Shown here: piece by piece, positions 1 to 9,772 of the stretch
Numbering within the stretch: the stretch's first letter is position 1
How the letters are laid out: each line of letters starts with the position of its first letter
Origin: Pseudomonas japonica
GTDB taxonomy: Bacteria; Pseudomonadota; Gammaproteobacteria; Pseudomonadales; Pseudomonadaceae
Direction: 5' to 3'
Assembly: GCF_013522925.1 (NCBI RefSeq)
Contig: NZ_JAAMQU010000003.1
Span: 186,001 to 250,000, forward strand
DNA length: 64,000 nucleotides
Notes under the pieces: model-generated
What the model saw: the letters and a program-made list of their open reading frames with translations, nothing else
Told to the model about the DNA's origin: nothing
Databases searched by the model: none
Program-made: the position numbers and the translations under genes

Positions 1-2
1 GC

Positions 3-944
3 GTGCATCGCTTGACCTTCTCGGACCCGCTGGACGGCAAGCCAATGCATGCCTATGCGTTCTATCCCTCCAGCGTCACCGGGCACACAGCCCGGGTAGA
101 TGGCTATCTGGTCGATGCGGACGAAGACGCGCCTATCGCAATGGGGCGTTTCCCGCTGCTGATGCTGTCCCATGGCAATACCGGAACGCCCCTGGCGCTG
201 CATGACCTGATCACTTCCATTGCGGGCAAGGGGTTCGTGGTGGTGGCCGTGCTCCATCCGGGTGACAACTACCTGGACCAGAGCCGGCTGGGCACCCTCA
301 GCAACTTGTATGGCCGGCCATTGCAAATCTCTGCGGCGATTACCTCCGCGCTCGACGAGCCTATGCTATCGCCGTTCCTTAATGCCGAGCAGGTGGGCGT
401 GATTGGCTATTCAGCCGGCGGCGAGACGGCGCTGATTCTCTCTGGTGCCCGGCCGGACCTGTCCCGCCTGAAGGCCTACTGTATCGAGCGGCCCCACGAC
501 ACCGACGCCTGCAAGGGCCACGGCGAGCTGGTTGCCGACCGCAAGGACCTCACGGCCCAGGCAGATCCGCGTGTGCATGCGCTATTGCTGATGGCGCCCT
601 TGAGCCTGATGTTTGGTCGCCATGCACTGGCCACGGTACAGGTACCCACGCTGATCTACGCCGGCGACAACGACCAGTTGGTCGCGGTCGACAAGAACGC
701 CGAGGCCTTGGCCCGCAAGCTTCCGGTGAAGGCGCGCTACCATCCGTTGGCCGGCGCTGGGCACTTCGTGTTCATGGCGCCCTGCACGGAGGAGCAGGAA
801 CGGGAACTGCCAGCACTGTGCAAGGACGCTCAAGGCGTGGATCGCGCGGGCATCCACCGGACGATGATCGACGAAGCCGGGCGTTTCTTCGCCCAGGCGC
901 TGGGCCGGCCGACCCGCGCTGGATGGCAGACCGCCGATCAATGA
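3..944 (+). CDS. alpha/beta hydrolase, dienelactone hydrolase-like (5' truncated)
   Basis: Serine hydrolase of the alpha/beta fold; the natural substrate cannot be read from the sequence. The oxyanion-side HGNTG lies at about residues 57-61, the nucleophile elbow GYSAGGE puts Ser at about 137, an acidic GDND is at 221-224 and the catalytic His in GAGHF is at about 254. Cysteines near 160, 170, 261 and 273 would suit disulfides in a periplasmic protein. The reading frame is open to the window edge and the first visible codon is an internal-looking GTG, so the true start and a probable signal peptide lie upstream. The downstream MFS gene is convergent and begins one base after this stop. Confidence 0.8.
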   Translation: MHRLTFSDPLDGKPMHAYAFYPSSVTGHTARVDGYLVDADEDAPIAMGRFPLLMLSHGNTGTPLALHDLITSIAGKGFVVVAVLHPGDNYLDQSRLGTLSNLYGRPLQISAAITSALDEPMLSPFLNAEQVGVIGYSAGGETALILSGARPDLSRLKAYCIERPHDTDACKGHGELVADRKDLTAQADPRVHALLLMAPLSLMFGRHALATVQVPTLIYAGDNDQLVAVDKNAEALARKLPVKARYHPLAGAGHFVFMAPCTEEQERELPALCKDAQGVDRAGIHRTMIDEAGRFFAQALGRPTRAGWQTADQ

Positions 945-945
945 C

Positions 946-2184
946 TCAGCGGCCGCTGCCTTCCCGCGACAGCCAGCCGATCAGCGCCAGCCCTACGACA
1001 GACAAGCCCGACGCGCAGAGGAAGATGGCTGCGTAACCGGCATTGGCCGCCAGCGCGCCCATCAGCGGCCCGGCAATGGCCAGGGCAATGTCGAAGAACA
1101 CTGCGAACGCCCCAAGCCCCGAGCCGCGGCTGCCAGGGGGCACCTGCGCGATGGCCAGCACGCCCAGCGCCGGGTACACCAGCGACAAGCCGAACCCTGC
1201 CAGGCTGGCCCCGATCAAGGCGAACACGGGCGATGGCGCCAACCACAGGAATACAAACCCGACCGTCTCGACGCTGAGGCAAGCGAATGCCACGGCGAAC
1301 CCGCCATAGTGGTTGATCGCGTTGATGAACAGCAGCCGAGCGAGGATGAAGCAGGCCCCGAAGGCCGTCAGGCAGAACGCCGCACCTGCCCAGCCTTGTT
1401 CCAGGTAATACAGGGTGATGAACGTGGTGAGGGTGCCGTAGCCGATCGAAGCCAGGCACAGGCCTAGCCCGTATGGCGCGACGCGGCCGAACGCCGACCA
1501 GAACGGCAGGCGCTCGCCGCCGCGTATCACCGGTACCGATGGCCGCTTGCGCAGCATGAACAGCGCGAACGCCGCCAGGGCGAACAAGGCAATGCCCAGG
1601 GAATGGAAGCCCAGGTCGCTGGTCATCACTACGCCCAAGGGCGCCCCGATAGCGATCGCCCCGTAGGAAGCGATACCGTTCCAGGAGATCACCTTGGCCG
1701 TATGCTCAGGCCCCACCTGGCCGATGCCCCACGCGCTGGTGCCAACGCCCACCATGCCCTGGCCCACCCCCAGCAGCAGGCGCGCCACCAGCAACACGCT
1801 CAGGCTCAGGGTGTTCCATTCATGCAGCAATGTTGCCAGCAGCGTGAGCGCACCGCTGCCGGCAATGGCGTACAGGCCATAGGTGATGGTGCGTTTGGTA
1901 CCCAGGCTGTCGGCCAGACGGCCAGCGAGCGGGCGGATCAGCAAGGTGGCGAAATACTGGGCGGCGATCACCACACCCGCCATCACGGCGCTCAGGCCCA
2001 GTACGTCGTGGACGTAGCCCGGCAGCACCGCAATCGGCAGGCCGATGCAGAAGAACGCGATGAAGGTGTAGAACACGATGGACAGGATTTGCAGCGTAAC
2101 TGCGCCGGAGCGCGGGGGGAGGGTGCTCGAAGGGGTGGTCATCGGTGCGCTCGCGGGCAGTGGGGCTACACCTATGATCGCCAT
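946..2184 (-). CDS. MFS transporter, YhhS/YfcJ-like
   Basis: Major facilitator permease of the inner membrane with about 12 predicted hydrophobic segments. The loop 2-3 signature is present as GRLADSLGTKR at about residues 88-98. The closest recognisable type is the YhhS/YfcJ group of small-molecule exporters; its substrate is unknown. The frame starts at an ATG giving a 412-residue protein, but a second ATG 14 codons in (position 2142) sits directly before a more typical N-terminus, and neither has a strong ribosome site. It is convergent with the hydrolase and shares its strand with ybiT, whose coding region begins far enough away that it is probably a separate unit. Confidence 0.8.
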   Translation of the reverse strand: MAIIGVAPLPASAPMTTPSSTLPPRSGAVTLQILSIVFYTFIAFFCIGLPIAVLPGYVHDVLGLSAVMAGVVIAAQYFATLLIRPLAGRLADSLGTKRTITYGLYAIAGSGALTLLATLLHEWNTLSLSVLLVARLLLGVGQGMVGVGTSAWGIGQVGPEHTAKVISWNGIASYGAIAIGAPLGVVMTSDLGFHSLGIALFALAAFALFMLRKRPSVPVIRGGERLPFWSAFGRVAPYGLGLCLASIGYGTLTTFITLYYLEQGWAGAAFCLTAFGACFILARLLFINAINHYGGFAVAFACLSVETVGFVFLWLAPSPVFALIGASLAGFGLSLVYPALGVLAIAQVPPGSRGSGLGAFAVFFDIALAIAGPLMGALAANAGYAAIFLCASGLSVVGLALIGWLSREGSGR

Positions 2185-2237
2185 CGAGCGAGAAAATTAA
2201 AAGCAGGCTAATGATTTTCTCGCCCGATGCGGGCCGG

Positions 2238-3824
<1,587 letters not shown>

Positions 3825-3829
3825 GAGCC

Positions 3830-4085
3830 TTACCTATCAGTAACTTGCGATGTTAATTCTGCGCTTGATACCAATTTGGTACCAATCAGGAGTTTTTCCA
3901 GCTCCGGCCAGTCCGTGGGCTTGATTCGACGTGCATGAGCCCCAGGGAGCTGTGCACGCTATGCCCGAGCTGTGGGGCGATGAATGCGGGGGTTGAGACC
4001 AGACATTGCGCATATTGTGGCATAGGTCTGCCGGCAGTTATACGGGTGCGGCGCGTGTTCGGGGCTTGTACAAGCCGGATGGAAC
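3830..4085 (-). pseudogene. C-terminal remnant of a tyrosine recombinase (phage-type integrase)
   Basis: Read on the minus strand, three frames in succession give integrase C-terminal signatures. First comes YNCRQTYATICAMSGLNP, where the family has R-H-T-Y-A-T. Then comes AFIAPQLGHSV in a second frame, and finally WPELEKLLIGTKLVSS in a third frame, ending at a TAA at 3830-3832. The first shift coincides with a run of five G (plus strand, 3988-3992), where four would keep the frame. The second lies between GHSV and WPELEKLL, where the catalytic Tyr region should be and is not recognisable. The upstream part of the gene is missing, so the 4085 edge is soft. This is a dead fragment of a former integrated element, abutting ybiT. 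Confidence 0.75.
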
Positions 4086-4142
4086 TGGTTGGGCCGGGCC
4101 GGACGTACTAACCTCACCTGACTATGCTGCGGAGCATCGGTC

Positions 4143-4382
4143 ATGAGAACAAAAATAATTTATTTCCATAACGAATACCGCATCGAAACCAACCCCGAGT
4201 ACAGGCAGGCGACCTTGCTGGAGCGGGTGTATGACCGTTATAGCGATGCGTACATTCCCGAGCCTGGCAAGGGCATCTCGATTCAGCAGGGCAGCAGGGT
4301 GTCGGGGTTCAGCGTGGAGAGCGTGCAGGTGCGCCTGGAGGCGGATTTCGATGTGTTCCTGGTCCATCTCCGGGATCACTGA
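4143..4382 (+). CDS. hypothetical protein, 79 aa
   Basis: Short ORF with no family I recognise. It begins MRTKIIYFHNEYRIE, is mixed acidic/basic, has no signal peptide or membrane segment and ends in a short hydrophobic stretch (FDVFLVHLRDH). A GGAG sequence lies about ten bases before the ATG, a tolerable ribosome site. It lies between the integrase remnant and the TRAP operon, on the opposite strand to both, and could be a leftover of the same mobile element or a native small gene. An 85-residue minus-strand frame covers the same bases, which weakens the case slightly. Confidence 0.5.
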   Translation: MRTKIIYFHNEYRIETNPEYRQATLLERVYDRYSDAYIPEPGKGISIQQGSRVSGFSVESVQVRLEADFDVFLVHLRDH

Positions 4383-4432
4383 GCCGGCGGCTTACTCAAA
4401 TTTATCGTGCAAGGGGTATAAGCCTTGCCGCA

Positions 4433-4458
4433 CTGGCCCGGCATACGCGCCGGGCCAG
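4433..4458. terminator. strong GC hairpin downstream of dctM
   Basis: CTGGCCCGGC and its exact complement GCCGGGCCAG form a perfect 10-bp stem with a 6-base loop. It lies 33 bases past the dctM stop, where a transcription end of the TRAP operon is expected. No T-run follows on either strand, so it may be a Rho-assisted or 3'-end-protecting stem. Confidence 0.5.
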
Positions 4459-4490
4459 CAGGCAGGGTGAGGGGAGCTTGCGCCAGCGGC

Positions 4491-5771
4491 TTACAGCACC
4501 ACGCTCGGCAACCACAGCGAAATTGCCGGAATGTACGTTACCGCCATCAGCACCATGAACAGCACCACGTAGAACGGCAACAACGCCTTTACCGTGGCCT
4601 CGATGGTGACCTTGCCTACGGCCGCGCCCACGAACAGCACCGCGCCAACGGGCGGGGTGATCAGGCCGATGCCAAGGTTCACCAGCATGATCATCCCGAA
4701 GTGCACCGGATCAACGCCCAGGCCTGTGACCACCGGCAGCAAGATCGGGGTCAGGATAAGAATCAGCGGTGCCATGTCCATCATCGTGCCGAGTATCAGC
4801 AGCATCACGTTGATGCACATCAGGATCACGTAGCGGTTATCCGACAGCGTCAGGAACGCGGTGGTGATCTTGGACGGGATTTCCATCAGCGTAAGGATGT
4901 AGCCGAAGCTGGCAGCGAAGCCGATAAGGATCATCACGATGGAAACAGTTCGCACGGCCCGGTGCATCAATTTGGGCAGGTCGCGCCACTTGTAGTCCCG
5001 ATAGATGAACATGGTGACGAAAAATGCCCACAGCACCGCGATCGCCGCTGACTCGGTGGCGGTAAACACGCCGGACAGGATCCCGCCCAGGATGATCACC
5101 ATCGCCATCATGCCCCACAGCGCTTCAGCGGCAATTTTCAACGCCTTGCGCAGTGGAATGACTTCGCCTTTGGGGTAGTTGCGTTTGCGCGCGAAGATCA
5201 TGCACATGACCATCATCACTGCACTGAGCAACAGTCCCGGGCCGATCCCCGCCATGAACAACGCGGCGATCGACACCGTGCCACCGGCAGCCAGCGAGTA
5301 AAGCACCGAGTTGTGGCTAGGTGGGGTGAGCAGCGCCTGTACCGAACCGCTGACGGTCACTGCGGTAGAAAAGTCCCGAGGGTAGCCGTTGCGCTCCATT
5401 TCCGGGATCAGTACCGAACCCACCGAGGCGGTGTCCGCAACCGAGGAGCCGGAAATCGCGCCGAAGAAGGTGGACGCCACGATGTTCACCAGGGACAAGC
5501 CACCGCGGACGAAGCCCACCAGCACCCCGGCAAAGGCTACTAGCCGACGGGACATACCGCCTTCGGCCATGATTGCGCCTGCCAGCACAAAGAAGGGAAT
5601 CGCCAGCAGCGAAAACTTGTTCACGCCCCCCGCCACCTGGATCATCAGGGCGTCGAACGGAATCTCGATCCACCAGGCGCCCACCAGCGCCGCCAGGCCC
5701 AGCGCATAGGCAACCGGCATGCCCACCACGATTAGAAATATAAAACTGCCCAGCAAGATAAACGCGTCCAT
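4491..5771 (-). CDS. dctM: TRAP transporter large permease DctM
   Basis: Large integral membrane subunit of a tripartite ATP-independent periplasmic transporter, driving sodium-coupled import of a carboxylate delivered by the binding protein. The 426-residue length is the family norm, and hydrophobic segments run throughout. Conserved TRAP stretches such as GAISGSSVADTASVG and LTPPVGAVLFVGAAVG are visible. Its ATG directly abuts the dctQ stop codon with no gap, implying translational coupling. It is the last gene of dctP-dctQ-dctM. The substrate (C4-dicarboxylate, sugar acid or other) cannot be decided from this subunit. Confidence 0.93.
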   Translation of the reverse strand: MDAFILLGSFIFLIVVGMPVAYALGLAALVGAWWIEIPFDALMIQVAGGVNKFSLLAIPFFVLAGAIMAEGGMSRRLVAFAGVLVGFVRGGLSLVNIVASTFFGAISGSSVADTASVGSVLIPEMERNGYPRDFSTAVTVSGSVQALLTPPSHNSVLYSLAAGGTVSIAALFMAGIGPGLLLSAVMMVMCMIFARKRNYPKGEVIPLRKALKIAAEALWGMMAMVIILGGILSGVFTATESAAIAVLWAFFVTMFIYRDYKWRDLPKLMHRAVRTVSIVMILIGFAASFGYILTLMEIPSKITTAFLTLSDNRYVILMCINVMLLILGTMMDMAPLILILTPILLPVVTGLGVDPVHFGMIMLVNLGIGLITPPVGAVLFVGAAVGKVTIEATVKALLPFYVVLFMVLMAVTYIPAISLWLPSVVL

Positions 5772-6299
5772 TCAGGCAGCCTCTTCGCTTTCTTCGATCA
5801 GGTCGAAACGCACGGCCCGGCGGTGGCTCTGGTCACCGAGGAACAGCCGTTCCAGCACAAAAATCAGGGTCAGTACGCCGCCGATGGGGATCGGCAGGTA
5901 GGAAATGCCCACCCGTAGCCCGGGCATTTCGCCCAGAAACTGGTTCCAGGTATTAAGGCACAGCTTCATGCCTTTCACTGCCATGAACACGCAGACCAGT
6001 GCCATCAGCAGCTGCACAAGGATCGCCGCCCCGTGGCGCAGGGCAGGGGGCATGCGTTCAGTGGCCATGTTCACCGCCATGTGCGCGCCGGCACGGTAGC
6101 TGGCGGCGGCGCCGAAGAAGGTGAACACCACCATCAGCAGAATGGCAGTGGGCTCTGGCCAGCTCGAACCCGAGCCCAGCACATAGCGAGCGAAAATACC
6201 CCACGGGATGATCAGTGCCATGGTGAGCATGGACAGCCCCGCAATGCCGATGCACAAGCGGTACAGCCCATCATTGATGTGTAAAACTGTGTTTTTCAT
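5772..6299 (-). CDS. dctQ: TRAP transporter small permease DctQ
   Basis: Four-helix small membrane subunit that pairs with DctM in a TRAP carrier. I chose the ATG at 6299, giving 175 residues starting MKNTVLHINDG. The longer frame from 6344 adds 15 residues that overlap the hairpin between dctP and dctQ and look non-coding. The sequence has the usual W-P-E-P tract (SSWPEPTAILLMVVF) before a membrane segment. The C-terminal tail is acidic (EESEEAA) and cytoplasmic. It lies between dctP and dctM and abuts the latter. Confidence 0.9.
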   Translation of the reverse strand: MKNTVLHINDGLYRLCIGIAGLSMLTMALIIPWGIFARYVLGSGSSWPEPTAILLMVVFTFFGAAASYRAGAHMAVNMATERMPPALRHGAAILVQLLMALVCVFMAVKGMKLCLNTWNQFLGEMPGLRVGISYLPIPIGGVLTLIFVLERLFLGDQSHRRAVRFDLIEESEEAA

Positions 6300-6313
6300 A
6301 CGCACACCCTCGG

Positions 6314-6336
6314 CCAGCGGGCGTGAAGCCCGCTGG
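6314..6336 (-). promoter_or_regulatory. intercistronic hairpin between dctP and dctQ
   Basis: CCAGCGGGC and GCCCGCTGG form a perfect 9-bp stem with a 5-base loop, extended by one more G-C pair outside. It lies in the 60-base gap after dctP and has no T-run. Such stems often protect the upstream binding-protein message, making it more abundant than the permease message; that role is inferred. Confidence 0.55.
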
Positions 6337-6359
6337 CTTGGCATTAAATGGCCGCAGCC

Positions 6360-7343
6360 TTACTGAACAGCTTCGATGCGAGAAATGAGGTCCGCGTAGG
6401 GTGCGCCGTACTTGGCACGCACGCTGGCCGTGGCGTCGTAGAAGGCTTTCTTCTGCTCCGGCGTCAGCGTGATGAACTCCACGCCAGCCGCCTTGAGCTT
6501 GGCTTCGCTATCCGCCGATTTCTTGTCCCACAGCACCCGCTCTTCGGCCTGCGCCTCTTTGGCCAACTTCTTGACCAGCGCCTGCTGTTCGGGGCTGAGC
6601 TTGTTCCAGGTTACCTTGGAGATCACTACCGGCTCAGGCAGGATCAAATGCTGGGTGAGGGTGTAGAACTTCGCGTTCTGGTAGTGGTTGTGTTCGAGCA
6701 TGGTCGGCGGGTTGTTTTCTGCCCCGTCGATAACACCGGTTTGCAGCGCGCTGAAGATCTCACCGGTGGCCATGGCGATACCGTTGCCGCCCATGGCATT
6801 GATGGTGTCGATAAACACCGGGTTGCCCTGAACGCGGATTTTCATGCCTTTGAGGTCGGCGATGTCACGCACGGGCTTCTTGGTGTAAAGGTTGCGCGTA
6901 CCGCCATCCATCCACGCCAGGGCCACCAGGTTAAATTCGGAGTTGGTGATCTTGTCGAGAATTTCCTGGCCGATGTCGCCATCGATAACCTTGCGCATAT
7001 GCGCATGGTCACGGAACACGAAGGGGAGGTTGAACACGTTCACATCAGGGACCACCGGGCCGACGATGCCCAGGCTTACCCGAGTCATCTGGATGGCGTT
7101 GGCTTGTACCTGTTCCACCACCTCTTTCTCGGAGCCCAGTACGCCCCCTGCAAACATCTTGAAGCTGATCTCGCCCTTGCTCTGCTCCTCGAGCTTCTTG
7201 CCCATCTCCTGTTCTGCGACAACCGGGGGGTACCCGGCTGGATGCACTTCGGCAAACTTGATCTTGACCTCTGCCATAGCCGCAGTGGACATGCAGAAAA
7301 CAAGGGGGAGTGCCGCAGTGAGCAGCTTGCGTTTGAAGTCCAT
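6360..7343 (-). CDS. dctP: TRAP transporter substrate-binding protein DctP
   Basis: Periplasmic solute receptor of the TRAP system, 327 residues. A Sec signal peptide (basic MDFKRK, hydrophobic core, cleavage after AMA at about residue 24) is followed by the mature start EVKIKFAEVHP. The motif GMKIRVQGNP near residue 165 carries the conserved Arg that binds the ligand carboxylate. AENNPPTMLEHNHY is also typical of the family. It is the first gene of the operon. Similar Pseudomonas receptors take up uronates, aldarates or C4-diacids, but no catabolic gene adjoins this one, so I leave the substrate open. Confidence 0.92.
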   Translation of the reverse strand: MDFKRKLLTAALPLVFCMSTAAMAEVKIKFAEVHPAGYPPVVAEQEMGKKLEEQSKGEISFKMFAGGVLGSEKEVVEQVQANAIQMTRVSLGIVGPVVPDVNVFNLPFVFRDHAHMRKVIDGDIGQEILDKITNSEFNLVALAWMDGGTRNLYTKKPVRDIADLKGMKIRVQGNPVFIDTINAMGGNGIAMATGEIFSALQTGVIDGAENNPPTMLEHNHYQNAKFYTLTQHLILPEPVVISKVTWNKLSPEQQALVKKLAKEAQAEERVLWDKKSADSEAKLKAAGVEFITLTPEQKKAFYDATASVRAKYGAPYADLISRIEAVQ

Positions 7344-7409
7344 GGTGTCTCCGTTCGTTATTGTTTTTGTCAGCAGGGGCCCGCAACGACCTCACGGAGG
7401 AGTTATCCG

Positions 7410-7424
7410 TTGTCGTACGTCTTG
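7410..7424. promoter_or_regulatory. candidate regulator site upstream of dctP
   Basis: TTGTCGTACGTCTTG lies 67 bases upstream of the dctP start codon and contains a self-complementary CGTACG core. GntR- and LacI-type regulators of sugar-acid genes bind sites of roughly this form, but the match is only suggestive. Confidence 0.25.
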
Positions 7425-7459
7425 AGGATTATCGACATGCGTCAAAACATTTGTCAACG

Positions 7460-7471
7460 CGACTTAAGTCG
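7460..7471. repeat. perfect 12-bp palindrome
   Basis: CGACTTAAGTCG reads identically on both strands with no spacer. It lies between the dctP promoter region and the response-regulator gene. A loop-free palindrome cannot form a good RNA hairpin, so a dimeric protein site is more likely; no protein is known to me. Confidence 0.4.
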
Positions 7472-7511
7472 GTTGAGAAACGGAAACGGCGGGAAGAGGG
7501 CAGGGCTTGCG

Positions 7512-7527
7512 GGCGGACATGTCCGCC
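7512..7527. repeat. perfect 16-bp palindrome
   Basis: GGCGGACATGTCCGCC is an exact palindrome with no spacer, 53 bases past the 3' end of the response-regulator gene and about 170 bases upstream of dctP. A dimeric regulator site is plausible. Confidence 0.5.
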
Positions 7528-7580
7528 ACGAAATATTTAGTAAGGGTAAGGAAAGCGAGCGAGAGGCATTGAGAGAAGTA

Positions 7581-8012
7581 TCAGCGCTGTTGACGTCGCT
7601 GGATGGCTGCTACGGCTGAACGGATAAGGTCAGTGAGTTCGCCGATCTGCCAAGGCTTTTGCAAAAAGCGTATGTTGCCTTCGCTTTCACCAGCCGAGCC
7701 AGTAGTAAGAATTACCGGTACTTCCGGCCATTTCCTGCACACCTGCTTGGCGAATTCCCACCCGTCGAGCTCCCCCGGCATGATGTAGTCCGTTACCACC
7801 ATGGACACCTCATCGGGATTGGCGCGCATGTAGGTGATGGCCTCGTCGGCGCATTCGAAGCTGACCACACCCAGCCCAAGTTGCTCTACAACTTCTTCTG
7901 CGATCCATCGTAGAAGCTCGTCGTCTTCTGCAATCAGCACCTTCAGGCGGGCTGGCTCTGTAGCCAATGGCACTCCCGTCACAGCATCGAACTCCCTCAT
8001 GGCTATAAGCAT
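7581..8012 (-). CDS. single-domain response regulator
   Basis: Stand-alone receiver domain with no output domain. Acidic-pocket residues are Asp30-Asp31 (LIAEDDE), the phospho-acceptor is Asp75 (VVTDYIMPG), the switch Thr is in ILTTG at 103-104 and the conserved Lys is 119 (LQKPW). The 143-residue frame starts at 8012; a second ATG at 8000 would remove four residues. No histidine kinase adjoins it. FixJ/CheY-like single-domain proteins of this sort often act as phosphate sinks for hybrid kinases. The hybrid kinase at 10.6-12.7 kb is the nearest candidate partner, an inference from proximity only. Confidence 0.85.
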   Translation of the reverse strand: MLIAMREFDAVTGVPLATEPARLKVLIAEDDELLRWIAEEVVEQLGLGVVSFECADEAITYMRANPDEVSMVVTDYIMPGELDGWEFAKQVCRKWPEVPVILTTGSAGESEGNIRFLQKPWQIGELTDLIRSAVAAIQRRQQR

Positions 8013-8150
8013 CCCCTGGCTGACAGCCTTGGCATTTGCGCTCGGCCAACGCGGCGCGCAAGCCTATGACCGCAAAAATTCCAAGGGTTCCGCGCGCTTA
8101 CGCAAATCCGTGTAACAAGCGTGTGAAGATTCAGCGAATCCTGCGCCCGC

Positions 8151-8417
8151 TCAGGTCGAAAGATCGGCGCCCTGCGCAGGCTGTACTGCAGCCGCTTTGA
8201 AGTGCCCCGCCTGGACGTCTTCGGCATACCGCTTGAGCCGTGCCTCGCCACGCTCGAACACCGTGATCATTCGCAACAGCGCCTGAGCATCCGGCTGGTT
8301 GTGGCTATGCTCGAGCCGCTGGGCGATACCCTTTAATTCGACTGCAGACCATTTCAAGTCCGAGGCGATGTTTTCAAGTTCACGCTTGAGGTCCTGTTCG
8401 GTCTTGCCAAGGCTCAT
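8151..8417 (-). CDS. hypothetical protein, 88 aa
   Basis: Small soluble protein, largely helical in appearance, beginning MSLGKTEQDLKRELEN with heptad-like spacing of Leu and Ala through about residue 65, then a flexible Ala/Gln-rich tail. No named family is recognised. A GGAGG lies twelve bases before the ATG, rather far. It lies downstream of ku on the same strand with a gap of 130 bases. A coiled-coil partner of an unknown protein is one possibility. Confidence 0.6.
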   Translation of the reverse strand: MSLGKTEQDLKRELENIASDLKWSAVELKGIAQRLEHSHNQPDAQALLRMITVFERGEARLKRYAEDVQAGHFKAAAVQPAQGADLST

Positions 8418-8547
8418 TTGCTGCTACGCCTCCATTGCGATTCTGGCCGGCCTCGATCATTTGCCAAGGCCTCCATGGCATCATCCGCAAGGCTGAAGAA
8501 GCTGGCAAGTCCCGGCGACAATCGGAAGCGCAGCGGCGGGTTCAGCC

Positions 8548-9432
8548 CTACGATGCTTTACGGGACTTGCGAGGGGTACGTGACTTGGACGGCTTGGCCG
8601 TGGCAGGTTTTTCCTCGGTGGCTTTCCCGGCCGCCTTGGGCGCCGTTTTGCCCCCCAGGCTACGCTTGAGCAACTCGGTAAGGTCGATGACGTCGGCCCC
8701 TTGCTTGCCGGTGTCTTCGGCGGTTTCCACTTCTTCGATCTTGCCCTCGTGGGCCTTGCGGTCCACCAGTTCCATGATCTTGGCTTCGAACTGATCGGTA
8801 TACTCCTCCGGGCTCCAATCTCCGCTCATGTCTTCCACCAGCCGCTTGGCCATCTCCAGCTCGCCTTTCTTGAGTTCTGCCTTTTTGGCCTCGGCACTCA
8901 GTTCCAAGGTATCGAGGCTACGCACTTCCGCCGGCCAACGAAGTTTTACCAATACCAGAGCGTCGTCCAGTGGCATCAATGCGGACAGGTACTGGCGTGT
9001 GTGCAGGACGACAAGCGCCAAGGCCACCTTGTTGGTTTGCCGAAGGGTTTCCCGCAACAGCGCATACACTTTTTCGCCGCGTTTATCGGGGGCGAGGTAG
9101 TAAGGCGTGTCGATATTGGGCAGTGGGATCTGCGAGCTGTCCACAAACGAGAAAATCTCTATGGTCTGGGTGGACACCGGGTGCGCTGCGCGAATTTCCT
9201 CTTCGCTGAGTACAACATAGCGACCTTTCTCGTACTGCACGCCCTTGACGATGTTCTCGCGGTCCATTTCCTCACCGCTGACCTTGTTGATGCGCTTATA
9301 GCCCACGGGGTCCATGCTGCGCTTATCGAGCCAGTCGAAATCCACCCCTTTGGAGGCGGTAGCCGAAACCAGCGCAACGGGGATATGAACCAGGCCGAAA
9401 CTGACGGCGCCTTTCCAGATAGCACGGGGCAT
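8548..9432 (-). CDS. ku: non-homologous end-joining protein Ku
   Basis: Bacterial Ku, a homodimeric ring that threads onto double-strand DNA ends and recruits ligase D. The start at 9432 gives MPRAIWKGAVSFGLVHIPV, the invariant Ku N-terminus; the frame extends five codons further upstream. Bridge-region residues such as VVLSEEEI and the core HTRQYLSALMP are present. The C-terminal tail is Lys/Ala/Arg-rich (TAKPSKSRTPRKSRKAS), the usual DNA-binding extension. Length is 294 residues. No ligD lies within the window, so the ligase partner must be encoded elsewhere. Confidence 0.95.
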   Translation of the reverse strand: MPRAIWKGAVSFGLVHIPVALVSATASKGVDFDWLDKRSMDPVGYKRINKVSGEEMDRENIVKGVQYEKGRYVVLSEEEIRAAHPVSTQTIEIFSFVDSSQIPLPNIDTPYYLAPDKRGEKVYALLRETLRQTNKVALALVVLHTRQYLSALMPLDDALVLVKLRWPAEVRSLDTLELSAEAKKAELKKGELEMAKRLVEDMSGDWSPEEYTDQFEAKIMELVDRKAHEGKIEEVETAEDTGKQGADVIDLTELLKRSLGGKTAPKAAGKATEEKPATAKPSKSRTPRKSRKAS

Positions 9433-9772
9433 GAGGCAAACCTGCAATCAAGCGGGGAGATCCTTAAAGGACCGATGCTGACGCAGCTTAGTTCAGTGCA
9501 CGCATCCGGGCAGGGTCGTGCAGTTTGCAGGCAGGTGCGACACCTTTTCGGGCATTGCGCATGGTAGCTTTTCAGGTGTTTGTGAAGACATCAGCCTAAG
9601 TGATTGATAAACAAGCCCAGACGGACGGTGCCAAGGGCGGCATGGAAGGTGCTCTTCGTATAGGAGCCCGGAAACGCCGGATCATGATGAACCGGTCACC
9701 TGACGATGTGGCTTCAATCCGAAGCCTGCAGGCGAACGTTCGGGGCGCTAACTGTGACGAGGGAGAGGCGCG
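9433..9772. other. intergenic region between ku and the DUF1652 gene
   Basis: This 340-base gap between divergent genes must hold both promoters. I see no convincing sigma-70 pair, hairpin with T-run or RNA gene. Short frames in it lack ribosome sites and coding character. Confidence 0.4.

Noticed and set aside
8418..8547. possible gene fragment between the 88-aa gene and ku
   Set aside because: Plus-strand frames exist but lack ribosome sites and are shadows continuing into ku; nothing recognisable in translation.
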